From NCBI RefSeq assembly GCF_003184905.1, contig NZ_KZ821206.1, forward strand, positions 237,443-301,442: 64,000 bases of DNA. The letters run 5' to 3'. Position 1 is the first letter of the stretch. Every line of letters begins with the position of its first letter. This document shows positions 40,537 to 49,018 of the stretch, one piece after another. The stretch is from Bacillus sp. CGMCC 1.16541. Its GTDB lineage: Bacteria > Bacillota > Bacilli > Bacillales > Bacillaceae_H. Below the pieces are notes generated by a model. It did not search any database and was not told where the DNA came from. It was given only the letters and a program-made list of their open reading frames with translations. The position numbers and the translations under genes were made by a program.

Positions 40537-41145
40537 TTACTTTAATAAACGTTTCAACGCTTCTTTAATATACTGATCAGTTGTTAATGATTGACTCATC
40601 AATGCTGGAACAACTTTATTAATTTCTCTCTCTGCATAACCGAGTACTTTTAGTGCTTCAATGGCTTCATCTAACGAGGCTGAACTTTGCGATTTTACTT
40701 CTTGCTCATCCATATCTGCAAATAGAGATGGTATCGCATCTGGTACAATATCATGTAACTTTCCTTTTAAGTCAAGAATCATTTGACGAGCGGTTTTCTT
40801 CCCTACACCAGGAAACTTCACTAGGAACTTTTCATCTTCTTCTTCAATGGCTTGCACAACTTGTGAAGGGTTTCCTGATGCTAATATGGCTAATGCACCT
40901 TTAGGCCCTATTCCTGAGACACTAATGAGCTTCATAAATAACTCTTTTTGCTCTCTTGAAGCGAACCCATATAAAGCAATTAAATCTTCACGTACATATT
41001 GATACGTGTAAATGGTCTTCACTTCATGATTCACTGTAAATATGTATGGATTAGGTGTGAAGATTTGATACCCAATCTCTTGGTTTTCAACTACTACATA
41101 TTCAGGATTGATGTACGTAATACACCCTTTTATATAATCAAACAA
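40537..41145 (-). CDS. ruvA: Holliday junction binding protein RuvA
   Basis: A 202-residue tetrameric Holliday junction binding protein. The OB-fold domain I covers about 1-63 ([20 protein letters not shown]), the helix-hairpin-helix domain II has [11 protein letters not shown] and [19 protein letters not shown], and domain III (about 155-202) contacts RuvB. The start is TTG 41145, with GGGAG 8 nt upstream. It heads the ruvAB-DUF2905-queA-tgt-yajC operon. Confidence 0.97.
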   Translation of the reverse strand: MFDYIKGCITYINPEYVVVENQEIGYQIFTPNPYIFTVNHEVKTIYTYQYVREDLIALYGFASREQKELFMKLISVSGIGPKGALAILASGNPSQVVQAIEEEDEKFLVKFPGVGKKTARQMILDLKGKLHDIVPDAIPSLFADMDEQEVKSQSSASLDEAIEALKVLGYAEREINKVVPALMSQSLTTDQYIKEALKRLLK

Positions 41146-41214
41146 CTAGCTCGCTCCCTTTATTTACAACTTACGATTCATAACGCTGACTATCATTTTA
41201 ACATATCCATAAAT

Positions 41215-41245
41215 AAAACGGCTACTCTATAAAGAGTGGCCGTTT
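41215..41245 (-). terminator. Terminator of bofC, overlapping its stop codon
   Basis: AAAACGGC-ACTCT and AGAGT-GCCGTTTTATTT form a stem with one mismatch and a 4-nt loop. The bofC stop TAG (41222-41224) and last codons are part of the hairpin. Confidence 0.85.
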
Positions 41246-41737
41246 TCCTGTCTCAAACATTTTATAAAAATTAATTAATGATACATATTCATCTTTTGAT
41301 CGTACTTTTATCCCGCTCTTCAATTGCTGGTGGTGATAACTTTCGAGTCGGTCTATATCAAGCTGAAAAAAAGATTGAATTACTTTTGGCGGTTGTTTTG
41401 GTTTACCTTCATAAATGGATAAAATACCGTCTACTGAGATGCCCACATATCCGTTTGTTTTTAAAAGAGGTGAAATGTCATCAACACTGGTTCGAAACAC
41501 AAGCTCTGATTCAGTTTCCTTCAGCAATCGCCAATCACTGTAATGTTGATCAATCTCGCTCCGAGTCATCGTTACATTTTCAATGATTTCTTGACTGACA
41601 ACACCATCCACATAAACCCTCTCTAAATAAAGTGTCGTTGGGTGACTAGTATTGGCGTGTACGAGTTGAGCGGAAGTTAGGGAACTGCCCATTACGATCA
41701 TACTTAGTAGTACTACTTGATGAATGAGCTGTTTCAT
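41222..41737 (-). CDS. bofC: BofC, forespore-to-mother-cell checkpoint protein
   Basis: A 171-residue exported protein, with a signal peptide at about residues 1-28 (HQVVLLSMIVMGSSLTSAQL). Typical BofC features follow: LYLERVYVDGVVSQEIIENV, the N-terminal beta-grasp-like region, and DGILSIYEGKP in the C-terminal domain. BofC restrains the SpoIVB signal that triggers pro-sigma-K cleavage, and so works with SpoIVFA/SpoIVFB, also encoded in this window. The start is ATG 41737, with AAGGTG upstream. No ruvA-linked promoter is shared because a terminator lies between. Confidence 0.9.
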   Translation of the reverse strand: MKQLIHQVVLLSMIVMGSSLTSAQLVHANTSHPTTLYLERVYVDGVVSQEIIENVTMTRSEIDQHYSDWRLLKETESELVFRTSVDDISPLLKTNGYVGISVDGILSIYEGKPKQPPKVIQSFFQLDIDRLESYHHQQLKSGIKVRSKDEYVSLINFYKMFETGKRPLFIE

Positions 41738-42049
41738 TCACCTTCACCTCACAAATAAAGAATTAAAAACATCTAAGAAAAGTACCGTCATTCATAGTTT
41801 CACCTTTTTTAGAAGTTTTATCCTCTTTCTCTTCCTTCTAAAGAGATCTTCCTATCGATAGAGGTGGTTCTTTCTACTTTATTACACAGTGACTTAAGAA
41901 ACTAATTTAAAACTATTCCCTTGTAAATATGTAAAGGAGGTTTACATGCAGAACCCCTTGCCAATTTTGGATTTTGTTGGCAAAGGGTGTTGTCGTTGAT
42001 TTGAAACCGAAAACTTTTTTGCTCCTTTTAGCTCGTTCTCTTCTTTATC
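41738..42049. other. 312-bp intergenic region between coxA and bofC
   Basis: It holds a possible plus-strand micro-ORF (41946-41999) with a perfect ribosome-binding site, a hairpin (CCCTTGCCAA with TTGGCAAAGGG, 41955-41987) that may end coxA transcription, and the bofC leader. The bofC leader on the minus strand also contains a 10-codon frame with AAGGTG upstream. I see no clear promoter. Confidence 0.5.
41946..41999 (+). CDS. Possible micro-ORF, 17 residues
   Basis: ATG 41946 follows a perfect AAAGGAGG (41933-41940) by 5 nt and encodes MQNPLPILDFVGKGCCR before TGA. It lies opposite the 3' side of coxA. There is no homology I recognise and no clear promoter; the frame also contains an 11-bp hairpin. 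It could be a real small protein, a leader peptide or chance. Confidence 0.3.
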   Translation: MQNPLPILDFVGKGCCR

Positions 42050-42814
42050 TTAACGATCTTTGCTATTTACGTTTTCATCGATGGATTCAAATAAGCTATT
42101 TACGTTTGTACGCATTAACCCTTTTTCCCCACCATGACGTAAATCATTATCGATATTACGTACACTATTATACATGCCGTTATCCACTTCTACTTGAACA
42201 TCGTATTTATCTGTTAATGGCTGAATTTGTTGCGCTACACTTTTTTCTAATTCTTCCTCGCTCATGCCTGTGTTACTCGGATTGACCGCGACTAACATAC
42301 GATTTCCATCCACAACCGTACGGCAGTTTTTGACGCCTTCCATGCCTTCAACACGACTTGCAACTTTTTCAGTTAAATCTCCAGGGTACCCTTCATAATA
42401 TGAAGTTTTCGCTAATGAACGTGTTGAATTTAAATGACCATGGTAATTACGATCATTCTCCCCAAGTCTCGCATTGCTTTTATCGATGCCTTCTGTTTGC
42501 TGACTATAAGGTTGTCCATATCCATATGTTCCAGTCGGCCCATCGTATCTACCGTCATTGACGTTTGTTGTACGCATACGACGAGTCGTTCCATGTCGAT
42601 CATCGTCTCCATCCATTACCTCTGTTAATGGACCTTCACCGTTATCTAACATACGAGCATTTCCTTGTTCTTCACGCTCAGTTGAATAATACCCGATTGG
42701 TTGTGTACGATTGTCGTAACGTTGCTCTTCCATTCCTGTTTCTGTTTGATTGTTACATGCGGCTAGTCCCATTACACAAGCAAAAGTTAAAGATGACACG
42801 ATATACTTATTCAA
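42050..42814 (-). CDS. coxA: YhcN/YlaJ-family sporulation lipoprotein (CoxA-like)
   Basis: A 254-residue lipoprotein: signal peptide, then lipobox GLAAC, with the lipidated Cys at about residue 20. A low-complexity linker rich in Asn, Gly, Tyr, Arg and Gln (about 21-130) leads to a YhcN/YlaJ domain (about 140-225, containing VASRVEGMEGVKNCRTVVDG and MLVAVNPSNTGMSEEELEK). It is assigned to CoxA (YrbB), a spore cortex protein, by its place beside safA. The start is TTG 42814 (MNKYIVSS), after GGGGGG by about 7-8 nt. An upstream in-frame TTG precedes that site. Confidence 0.82.
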   Translation of the reverse strand: MNKYIVSSLTFACVMGLAACNNQTETGMEEQRYDNRTQPIGYYSTEREEQGNARMLDNGEGPLTEVMDGDDDRHGTTRRMRTTNVNDGRYDGPTGTYGYGQPYSQQTEGIDKSNARLGENDRNYHGHLNSTRSLAKTSYYEGYPGDLTEKVASRVEGMEGVKNCRTVVDGNRMLVAVNPSNTGMSEEELEKSVAQQIQPLTDKYDVQVEVDNGMYNSVRNIDNDLRHGGEKGLMRTNVNSLFESIDENVNSKDR

Positions 42815-42894
42815 CGCTAATCCCCCCAATATCCCTTTTAAGCATCCTTCACCACGAATGCTCTTTTTTAGAGTCTTATAAAGGAGGCAAGATT

Positions 42895-42927
42895 ATGCTG
42901 TTAGTTAGAGGGAACATTGGAAATTAA
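42895..42927 (+). CDS. Possible micro-ORF, 10 residues
   Basis: ATG 42895 is 7 nt after a perfect AAAGGAGG (42880-42887) and encodes MLLVRGNIGN then TAA. It is on the strand opposite coxA and the kinase gene. It is the second such site flanking coxA; a leader peptide, a decayed gene start or chance are all possible. Confidence 0.25.
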   Translation: MLLVRGNIGN

Positions 42928-42943
42928 TCAGCTACAATATGTT

Positions 42944-43915
42944 TTACAGTTCATTCAAAATAGACTTAGCTAAATGCTCTCGATCGTATAAATCCTTTGT
43001 TGTAAACGCTTGTAACCTGTATAGCCTCTCCATCGTCACACCATCTATTAGTAATCGATTCCATTCTCTTACAACATGAGACGGAAAAAGAAGGGCCGAT
43101 AAAAAAAAGCGATTTTGAAAAAGATAACAAAGAGACGGATGAGATGATAAGCGCTTGAGCGAACAATTGATATAAACTAAATAACGTTGTGCTAACTGAA
43201 TATAATCGTATATCACCGGCGCATACGATGCTAAATCAAAATCAATCATCATGATTTGTTGATCGTTCACTCTTAAAAAGTTATGAGAAGCCACATCTCC
43301 ATGTATAACAGCTTGACCTAACTCGTCTTCCTCTTTCTCATACTTTTTCAAATAATTGAGAGCTTGTTCACTCCAGCTAATAATGCTCATGATTTGTGAT
43401 GTACTCATATACATTTGCAACATTGGAAAATTGGTTTGAAACACTTTTAAACGTTGCGACCATTGCTGAATCAATGAATACGTATCAAAAGAAAAACGGT
43501 TGTCCTCACTCACTTTCTTTGATACATCATGATAGTCATGTAACAACTCAATAGCATCCATTCGATCTTTCTTCTTTTTATATGTGAATTTCCGCTCGCA
43601 TTGTACGTAAGGCTGTAGGGTCCAATACACTTGCTCATCTTCACAAACTAACTCTCCCGTGGGAAACCACTCATAATTGACGACATAATTAACCGAATGA
43701 TCCATCATCTGATTTAAAAATTCATAAATTCTTTGTATCTTTTCTTGTCTTTTATAGCCTTTCAAAATTTTCAATCCACGATCCGTATCTAGCAGATAAA
43801 CAGAATGTTTAATCATGTTCGTTTCGTTTACATATACCCCATTCTTTTGACAGAATAAGAAAAGACGATTTACAACGAAATCGTCTTTTCCACCTTTATG
43901 ATTAATCTTCATCAT
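42944..43915 (-). CDS. CotS/YsxE-like spore coat kinase (APH fold)
   Basis: A protein of about 323 residues with an aminoglycoside phosphotransferase/kinase fold. The small lobe has SVYLLDTDRGLKILKGY (the ATP lysine is probably in LKILK), the catalytic loop is VIHGDVASHNFLR, and the metal-binding aspartate lies in MMIDFDLASY. It resembles the CotS/YsxE/YutH group of coat-associated kinases. The start is uncertain: ATG 43915 overlaps safA by 14 nt but has a poor ribosome-binding site, while ATG 43816 would remove part of the small lobe. A strong hairpin (43859-43890) lies within the first codons. Its place between safA and coxA suggests a role in coat assembly; B. subtilis lacks a gene here. 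Confidence 0.75.
   Translation of the reverse strand: MMKINHKGGKDDFVVNRLFLFCQKNGVYVNETNMIKHSVYLLDTDRGLKILKGYKRQEKIQRIYEFLNQMMDHSVNYVVNYEWFPTGELVCEDEQVYWTLQPYVQCERKFTYKKKKDRMDAIELLHDYHDVSKKVSEDNRFSFDTYSLIQQWSQRLKVFQTNFPMLQMYMSTSQIMSIISWSEQALNYLKKYEKEEDELGQAVIHGDVASHNFLRVNDQQIMMIDFDLASYAPVIYDYIQLAQRYLVYINCSLKRLSSHPSLCYLFQNRFFLSALLFPSHVVREWNRLLIDGVTMERLYRLQAFTTKDLYDREHLAKSILNEL
43859..43890 (-). terminator. 13-bp hairpin just after safA, inside the kinase 5' coding region
   Basis: GAAAAGACGATTT and AAATCGTCTTTTC pair perfectly around a 6-nt loop, 11 nt after the safA stop; TTATTCTG follows. It could be a partial terminator for safA or a translational control for the kinase gene. Confidence 0.6.
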
Positions 43916-45146
43916 CTTCGTAGTTCGGCATACCAAACAGATTTTGTTCATTATTGGCAGGCACTCCATAAGGTGAAAATGGTGGAACTACACCATATGG
44001 GGCGGGATGAGCCGGGACACCGTAAGCCGGAAAGCGGTACGACATTTGTTGATAGCCTGGCATACTACCATATCCTGAATCCCCACACCCACAGTCTCCT
44101 TGCTGTTGCGGCATCGGTTGATAAGGGTTAAACATTGGTTGTTGCCCCATTTGCATATACTCATCACTTTCCTCATTCATCATCGCTCCTTGAACTTGAG
44201 GATGCATGTGTGGCATATACATAGGCGCTGGCTGATAGCCCATAAATGGTGGTGGGCATGGCGAACATTGCGTTGGTCCATAAGGGACACAACCAGGTGG
44301 CCATCCTAAGGTCATCGGTTGTTGCATCATTGGCATATAACCTTCTTGCATCCCCATCACTTGACCCATTTCTCCAGGAGACTCCATCATTCCTTCGAAT
44401 TGAGGTTGCATCATTGGTGCTTGCATTTGTGGAATCACCGCTTGCTGTGGATGCCACATTGGTGGGCATGGGTAACATGGCATAAAATGATAACCACAGC
44501 CCGGCATCACAGGTGTCACAGGTGTCATTGGATAACAAGGTTGTTGCGGTATCACAGGAGGTGGCATTTCAATGCTCTCTACCTCTGGTGATTCTTCTTT
44601 CTTCGGCTCTTCTTTTGGCTTTTCTTTCGGCTTTTCTTTTTTCGGTGGAATTTGCATATTAAGTGTATAGTAATTGTTAATGTCCACTTCTGGTGTCATT
44701 GGTTGTAACTTTGGTAACTTTGGCAACGCAATTGGCGCTTCTTTTTTAGGCATTTCTTTTTTCGGTTGTTCTTTTACCGGCATTTCCTTTTTAGGCTGTT
44801 CTTTTACCGGCATTTCTTTTTTAGGCTGTTCTTTTACCGGCATTTCTTTTTTAGGCATCTCTTTTGCTGGCGCAACTTGGTTGTCAATTTCAGTGACAGG
44901 ATATGATTTTGTTGATTGATTTCCATATGGGTGATCTGCCTTTGGCATCTCTTTTACACCCATGACCCCCGGTGATTCTTTCTTAACAGCTACCCCACTT
45001 GTTGGCACTTTAATTTTCATCCCAGGCATAATCATATCTGGATTGCTTAATTGTGAATTCATTTTTTTAAGTTCTTCAAAGTTAACCCCATATTTTTGGG
45101 CAATTTTCCAAAGGGTATCCCCTTTTTGAACGATATGGATTTTCAA
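43902..45146 (-). CDS. safA: Spore morphogenetic protein SafA
   Basis: A 414-residue coat/cortex interface protein. The N-terminal LysM domain (residues 1-47, IVQKGDTLWKIAQKYG) binds cortex peptidoglycan. Residues about 95-136 hold near-exact 10-residue repeats (KEMPVKEQPK). From about 190 on the chain is rich in Pro, Met, Gln, Tyr and Cys (PCYPCPPMWHP; CGCGDSGYGSMPGYQQ), as in SafA tails that organise the inner coat. The start is TTG 45146, with GGGAGGGG 7 nt upstream. A sigma-E-like promoter (45221-45249) fits mother-cell expression. It ends at TAA 43902, overlapping the kinase gene. Confidence 0.92.
   Translation of the reverse strand: MKIHIVQKGDTLWKIAQKYGVNFEELKKMNSQLSNPDMIMPGMKIKVPTSGVAVKKESPGVMGVKEMPKADHPYGNQSTKSYPVTEIDNQVAPAKEMPKKEMPVKEQPKKEMPVKEQPKKEMPVKEQPKKEMPKKEAPIALPKLPKLQPMTPEVDINNYYTLNMQIPPKKEKPKEKPKEEPKKEESPEVESIEMPPPVIPQQPCYPMTPVTPVMPGCGYHFMPCYPCPPMWHPQQAVIPQMQAPMMQPQFEGMMESPGEMGQVMGMQEGYMPMMQQPMTLGWPPGCVPYGPTQCSPCPPPFMGYQPAPMYMPHMHPQVQGAMMNEESDEYMQMGQQPMFNPYQPMPQQQGDCGCGDSGYGSMPGYQQMSYRFPAYGVPAHPAPYGVVPPFSPYGVPANNEQNLFGMPNYEDDED
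44739..44864 (-). repeat. 30-bp in-frame tandem repeats in safA
   Basis: About 3.5-4 copies of a 30-bp unit encode KEMPVKEQPK. Copies are almost identical at the DNA level, which points to recent slippage expansion. Confidence 0.85.
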
Positions 45147-45220
45147 AACTTTTCCCCTCCCGAGTAGAGTCTTTACTATTTATAATTGCAGGAACAAAGT
45201 CGCTTCTATTTCTTCATCAC

Positions 45221-45249
45221 AACATATGCTTGGAAAAAATCTTTTATGC
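45221..45249 (-). promoter_or_regulatory. Sigma-E-like promoter of safA
   Basis: GCATAAA (45243-45249), 14 nt, CATATGTT (45221-45228) on the minus strand resembles the sigma-E pattern GHATATT-14-CATACAHT, with a few mismatches. Confidence 0.4.
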
Positions 45250-45314
45250 ATAAATCAATGACAAGTTCCCCCTCATGTCTTGTTATGTACCTACCTAAAG
45301 CCTCTACTGGGAAG

Positions 45315-45362
45315 AAAAAAAGCTGAGGTAAAAGGAATCAATATCCCCATTCAACTCAGCTT
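45315..45362 (-). terminator. Terminator of nadBCA
   Basis: AAGCTGAG and CTCAGCTT close a hairpin with a large, partly paired loop; seven T residues follow on the minus strand. Confidence 0.82.
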
Positions 45363-45403
45363 GTCACACGGTTTGATTATCTTTGCTAACGTTCTCACTC
45401 TCT

Positions 45404-46504
45404 TCATTTTACTTCTAACATCTTATTTAATGCCTTTAATGCACCGATTGCTATGTCTTGCGATACTCGAATCGTATTAATAGGATTTCCTTCTACAATC
45501 GAATCTAATGCCCATAATAGATGCGGCAAATCGATTCGGTTCATCGTGAGACATGGACACATAAACGGATTTAAAGACACGATTTCTTTATTTGGATATT
45601 GACTAATGATTCGTTTCACTAAATTCATTTCTGTTCCAATCGCCCACTTTGATCCTGCTGGAGCATTTGCAATTGTTTCAATGATGTATTTAGTTGAACC
45701 TGCATAGTCAGATAAAGCTACGACTTCTCGTGTACACTCTGGATGCACAATAATATTCATATCAGGCGCTGTTTTTCTAATCTCCTGAACATTATGCACG
45801 GTAAAATTCTCATGAACTGAGCAATGACCTTTCCATAAAATAACCTTTACATCTTCTAATTGTCCATCAAACAACAGTTCATTTTGAATAGGATCCCAGA
45901 TTGCCATATGCTCTAATGGTATGCCTAGATCAAATGCTGTATTACGTCCTAAGTGTTGATCGGGTAAAAACACGATTCGCTCTTTTTGTGTAAATGCCCA
46001 CTTTACAATAGAAGCTGCATTAGATGATGTAACAGTTGCTCCACCATGCTCACCAACAAATGCTTTAATTGCCGCTGTGGAGTTTACATACGTTAACGGA
46101 ATCATTGTATCTCCAAATAAATCTGTGAGATGGTCCCAAGCTCTCTCTGTTTGCTCAATGTTTGCCATATCAGCCATTGAACAACCTGCTCTCATATCTG
46201 GTAAAATGACTGTTTGTGAAGGTGAAGCTAAAATGTTGGCTGTTTCTGCCATAAAATGCACTCCGCAAAATACAATGAACTCAGCTTCACGGTTTGTTGA
46301 CGCAATTTGTGCTAATTGTAGAGAATCTCCAACTGCATCGGCGAATTGATACACTTCGTCTTTTTGATAATGGTGGCCGAGGATAAAAAGACGCTTACCT
46401 AATTGATTTTTAATGCCTCGAACACGTTGTTCCATCTCTTCAATTGACATTTCTTTGTACGCTGACGGAAGTGTTGCACCTTCTAATGCACTTAGTAAAC
46501 TCAT
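45404..46504 (-). CDS. nadA: Quinolinate synthase NadA
   Basis: A 366-residue enzyme that condenses iminoaspartate with DHAP to quinolinate using a [4Fe-4S] cluster. Likely cluster cysteines are in FCGVHFMAE (about 108), HPECTREV (about 230) and CPCLTMN (about 320), the Bacillus-type spacing. GHHYQKDEV is near the N-terminus. The start is ATG 46504, overlapping the nadC stop by 4 nt (ATGA), with AAGGAG 8 nt upstream. It is the last gene of nadB-nadC-nadA. Confidence 0.96.
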   Translation of the reverse strand: MSLLSALEGATLPSAYKEMSIEEMEQRVRGIKNQLGKRLFILGHHYQKDEVYQFADAVGDSLQLAQIASTNREAEFIVFCGVHFMAETANILASPSQTVILPDMRAGCSMADMANIEQTERAWDHLTDLFGDTMIPLTYVNSTAAIKAFVGEHGGATVTSSNAASIVKWAFTQKERIVFLPDQHLGRNTAFDLGIPLEHMAIWDPIQNELLFDGQLEDVKVILWKGHCSVHENFTVHNVQEIRKTAPDMNIIVHPECTREVVALSDYAGSTKYIIETIANAPAGSKWAIGTEMNLVKRIISQYPNKEIVSLNPFMCPCLTMNRIDLPHLLWALDSIVEGNPINTIRVSQDIAIGALKALNKMLEVK

Positions 46505-47355
46505 ATCAATTGCTCCTTTCTTGTTTGTACAACATCTAAGCTAATATCTAATGATTGAACAGAATGTGTAAGCGCACCTAATGATAAATAGTGAACACCT
46601 GTTTCTTTATATAAATGTAAGTTATCAAGTGTAAGATTCCCTGATGCCTCGGTGGTCATATGAGATGGAACCAGCGATAACCATTCTTTAATGATATCCG
46701 GTGAACAATTATCAAACATAATGACATCTACATTAGCTTCAACTGCTTCAATAAGTTGTTCTTTCGTTTCAATTTCAACTTCTATCTTCACCATATGGCC
46801 AATTTTTTCTCGTACTTGTTTAACTGCTTCACTTACTGACCCCGCAAAAGCAATATGGTTATCTTTTAACATGACACCATCATACAGACCATAACGGTGA
46901 TTAAAACCTCCTCCACATTGAACCGCGTGCTTTTCAAACATTCTTAATCCAGGTGTTGTCTTTCTTGTATCACAAACTCGGGAGCTACTACCTTCTAACA
47001 CCTTAACAGCACGGTTTGTCAAAGTTGCCACCCCACTCATGCGTTGAATCAAATTAAGAACAACTCGTTCTGAAGATAAAATAGCTGAGATCGAACCTTC
47101 GATGATAGCAATTTCTTCGCCTTTTCGAACGCCCTCACCGTCTTGTTTTAAGAGATTGACATGTATCTGTTCATCTAAAAGAGTAAAACCTTCTCTTATC
47201 ACATCTTCCCCTACAAAGATGCCGTTTTCTTTTGCAATTACACGTACTTCCCCTTCATCTTTACTCGAGAATAGCGCATTGCTCGTTACATCTCTTTCCC
47301 CAATATCTTCAATTAAAAATTGCTGAAGCAGTTGACGTACTCTTAAACGATTCAT
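46501..47355 (-). CDS. nadC: Nicotinate-nucleotide pyrophosphorylase NadC
   Basis: A 284-residue quinolinate phosphoribosyltransferase that forms nicotinate mononucleotide from quinolinate and PRPP. Conserved blocks include [53 protein letters not shown] and [12 protein letters not shown], with DVIMFDN near the C-terminal barrel. The start is ATG 47355; its ribosome-binding site GGGGAGG lies at the end of nadB, so the two are coupled. Confidence 0.96.
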   Translation of the reverse strand: MNRLRVRQLLQQFLIEDIGERDVTSNALFSSKDEGEVRVIAKENGIFVGEDVIREGFTLLDEQIHVNLLKQDGEGVRKGEEIAIIEGSISAILSSERVVLNLIQRMSGVATLTNRAVKVLEGSSSRVCDTRKTTPGLRMFEKHAVQCGGGFNHRYGLYDGVMLKDNHIAFAGSVSEAVKQVREKIGHMVKIEVEIETKEQLIEAVEANVDVIMFDNCSPDIIKEWLSLVPSHMTTEASGNLTLDNLHLYKETGVHYLSLGALTHSVQSLDISLDVVQTRKEQLI

Positions 47356-47357
47356 GT

Positions 47358-48923
47358 TTACCTCCCCATTACTGAATTAAATTGGTGTTGTTCTTTTTCT
47401 CGTAGTTGCTTCATTATTCGCTTTTGTCCCCATTGCTCATTATGCTGAAATGGATAATCAGATCGAAAATGCGCACCTCTGCTCTCTTTACGTTCGAGGG
47501 CTGATTGTGCCACTAACTTTCCAACTGTTAACATATTAATTAAGTTGAGCTGCTCGTTTGTGTAACCCAATAGACTGGTTGATGCATGAGCTAATGACTC
47601 TTCAAATTGATAGATGAGCTGCTTTAACGTATCTTCCGTGCGAATGATTCCTGCATGGGTCATCATCTGATGCCGAACTGCAAATTTAGACGGTAAGTAA
47701 ACCGAATCAGTTGCATGACGTTCACTTCGATATCGAATCGGCTTTATTTTAACGTGTTCTTGTTTATTTAAAATCGTTTCTGCCACTAATTGACCGAAGA
47801 CAATGCATTCTAGCAAGGAGTTACTTGCAAGACGATTCGCACCGTGCACTCCTGAACACGCTACTTCACCCACTGCATATAACCGAGGAATTGTTGTTTC
47901 ACCATGTTCATTCACTTTTATGCCACCCATCAAAAAGTGAGCGCCTGGTACAACTGGAATACGCTTCGTTTTTAAATCAACGTGAGCTTTTTCACAAAGT
48001 GAGGTAATCGTTGGAAACCTCTTCTCAAAATGCTGAATATCATCAATTGCTAAAGAAATCTGCTCTCCTTGTTGCATACGTTCGAATATAAAGCGAGCAA
48101 CAACATCACGCGGAGCTAAATCTTTTAGGGGGTGCACACCTTCCATAATGGCTTCGTTTCTTTCATTGACAAGAATCGCACCCTCGCCTCTGACCGCTTC
48201 TGACACAAGACCACCTGATCGATGATGACTGTGTAATAACGTTGGATGAAATTGAATAAATTCTAGATCTATTAATGCAGCACCAGCCCTGTAAGCCATC
48301 GCTAATCCATCCCCTGTTGCAACTGCACTATTTGATGTGTAGCTATATAAATGTCCGCATCCACCTGTAGCTAAAATGACATGTTGAGCGTAAAAAGGCA
48401 GAACACGCCCTTTTTGGTCTCTACTTACTACTCCAATACAGCAGCCGTTATCAATGATTAAATCTTGGACTGTTTGATGTTCAATAATATGTACGTCTTG
48501 TACGATTAACTGTTGCAAAAAGTGCATGAACTCTCTTCCTGTTGCATCGCCACCTGCATGAAGTATTCGGCGCTTCCGATGTGCTCCTTCTTGCCCTAGC
48601 ATTAATTCACCCGACTGGTGTCGATCAAATGACATACCTCTATCCATTAACTGTTTAATAAATAAAGGGCCAAGTTGCACAAGTTTTTTAGCGATGAATT
48701 CATTACAATGAGAACTCCCAGCTTCGATTGTATCTCTTAAATGATGAAGCCAATGATCATCTTCACTCATCGCAACAGCTACGCCGCCTTGAGCAAGCAC
48801 CGAATTGCTATCACTCTTTTCCCCTTTTGTAAGAATCATGACTTTTTTATGTTTACAAAGGGAATACGCTGCAATGAGAGCGGATAGACCACTTCCAACA
48901 ATAATGACATCTACTTCGCGCAT
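47358..48923 (-). CDS. nadB: L-aspartate oxidase NadB
   Basis: A 521-residue FAD-dependent oxidase that converts aspartate to iminoaspartate, the first step of NAD synthesis. It has the N-terminal Rossmann motif VIIVGSGLSALIAAY, the ALAQGGVAVA-like SVLAQGGVAVAMSEDD, the fumarate reductase/succinate dehydrogenase signature around EGAHRKRRILHAGGDATGRE, and the HGANRLASNSLLE block. The start is ATG 48923, with AGAGGTG 5 nt upstream. It is the first gene of nadBCA and is divergent from nifS across a shared NadR operator. Confidence 0.96.
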   Translation of the reverse strand: MREVDVIIVGSGLSALIAAYSLCKHKKVMILTKGEKSDSNSVLAQGGVAVAMSEDDHWLHHLRDTIEAGSSHCNEFIAKKLVQLGPLFIKQLMDRGMSFDRHQSGELMLGQEGAHRKRRILHAGGDATGREFMHFLQQLIVQDVHIIEHQTVQDLIIDNGCCIGVVSRDQKGRVLPFYAQHVILATGGCGHLYSYTSNSAVATGDGLAMAYRAGAALIDLEFIQFHPTLLHSHHRSGGLVSEAVRGEGAILVNERNEAIMEGVHPLKDLAPRDVVARFIFERMQQGEQISLAIDDIQHFEKRFPTITSLCEKAHVDLKTKRIPVVPGAHFLMGGIKVNEHGETTIPRLYAVGEVACSGVHGANRLASNSLLECIVFGQLVAETILNKQEHVKIKPIRYRSERHATDSVYLPSKFAVRHQMMTHAGIIRTEDTLKQLIYQFEESLAHASTSLLGYTNEQLNLINMLTVGKLVAQSALERKESRGAHFRSDYPFQHNEQWGQKRIMKQLREKEQHQFNSVMGR

Positions 48924-48945
48924 ATATACACCTCTTAATTTACAT

Positions 48946-48957
48946 GTGTCTTGACAC
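48946..48957. promoter_or_regulatory. Predicted NadR (NiaR) operator between nadB and nifS
   Basis: GTGTCTTGACAC has 5-bp inverted arms and lies in the 89-bp divergent region, overlapping the nifS -35 box. This matches the place where NadR/NiaR represses nadBCA and nifS in B. subtilis when nicotinate is plentiful. The exact consensus is from memory. Confidence 0.65.
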
Positions 48958-48979
48958 CTATATTTACATATTATTTAAT
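48951..48979 (+). promoter_or_regulatory. Sigma-A promoter of nifS-nadR
   Basis: TTGACA (48951-48956), 17 nt, TTTAAT (48974-48979). Confidence 0.7.
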
Positions 48980-49018
48980 TAAACACAAGATGTTTTTATT
49001 TATTTTTAAAGGATGGTG

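Noticed and set aside
42430-42927. Plus-strand open frames opposite coxA, the longest 42565-42927
   Set aside because: Antisense to the lipoprotein gene, with no start signal of their own; only the last 33 bases, with a separate perfect ribosome-binding site, were kept as a possible micro-ORF.
43898-44591. Several overlapping open frames on both strands within safA
   Set aside because: They are shadows of the low-complexity Pro/Met/Gln-rich coding sequence; safA itself has the LysM domain and a good start.
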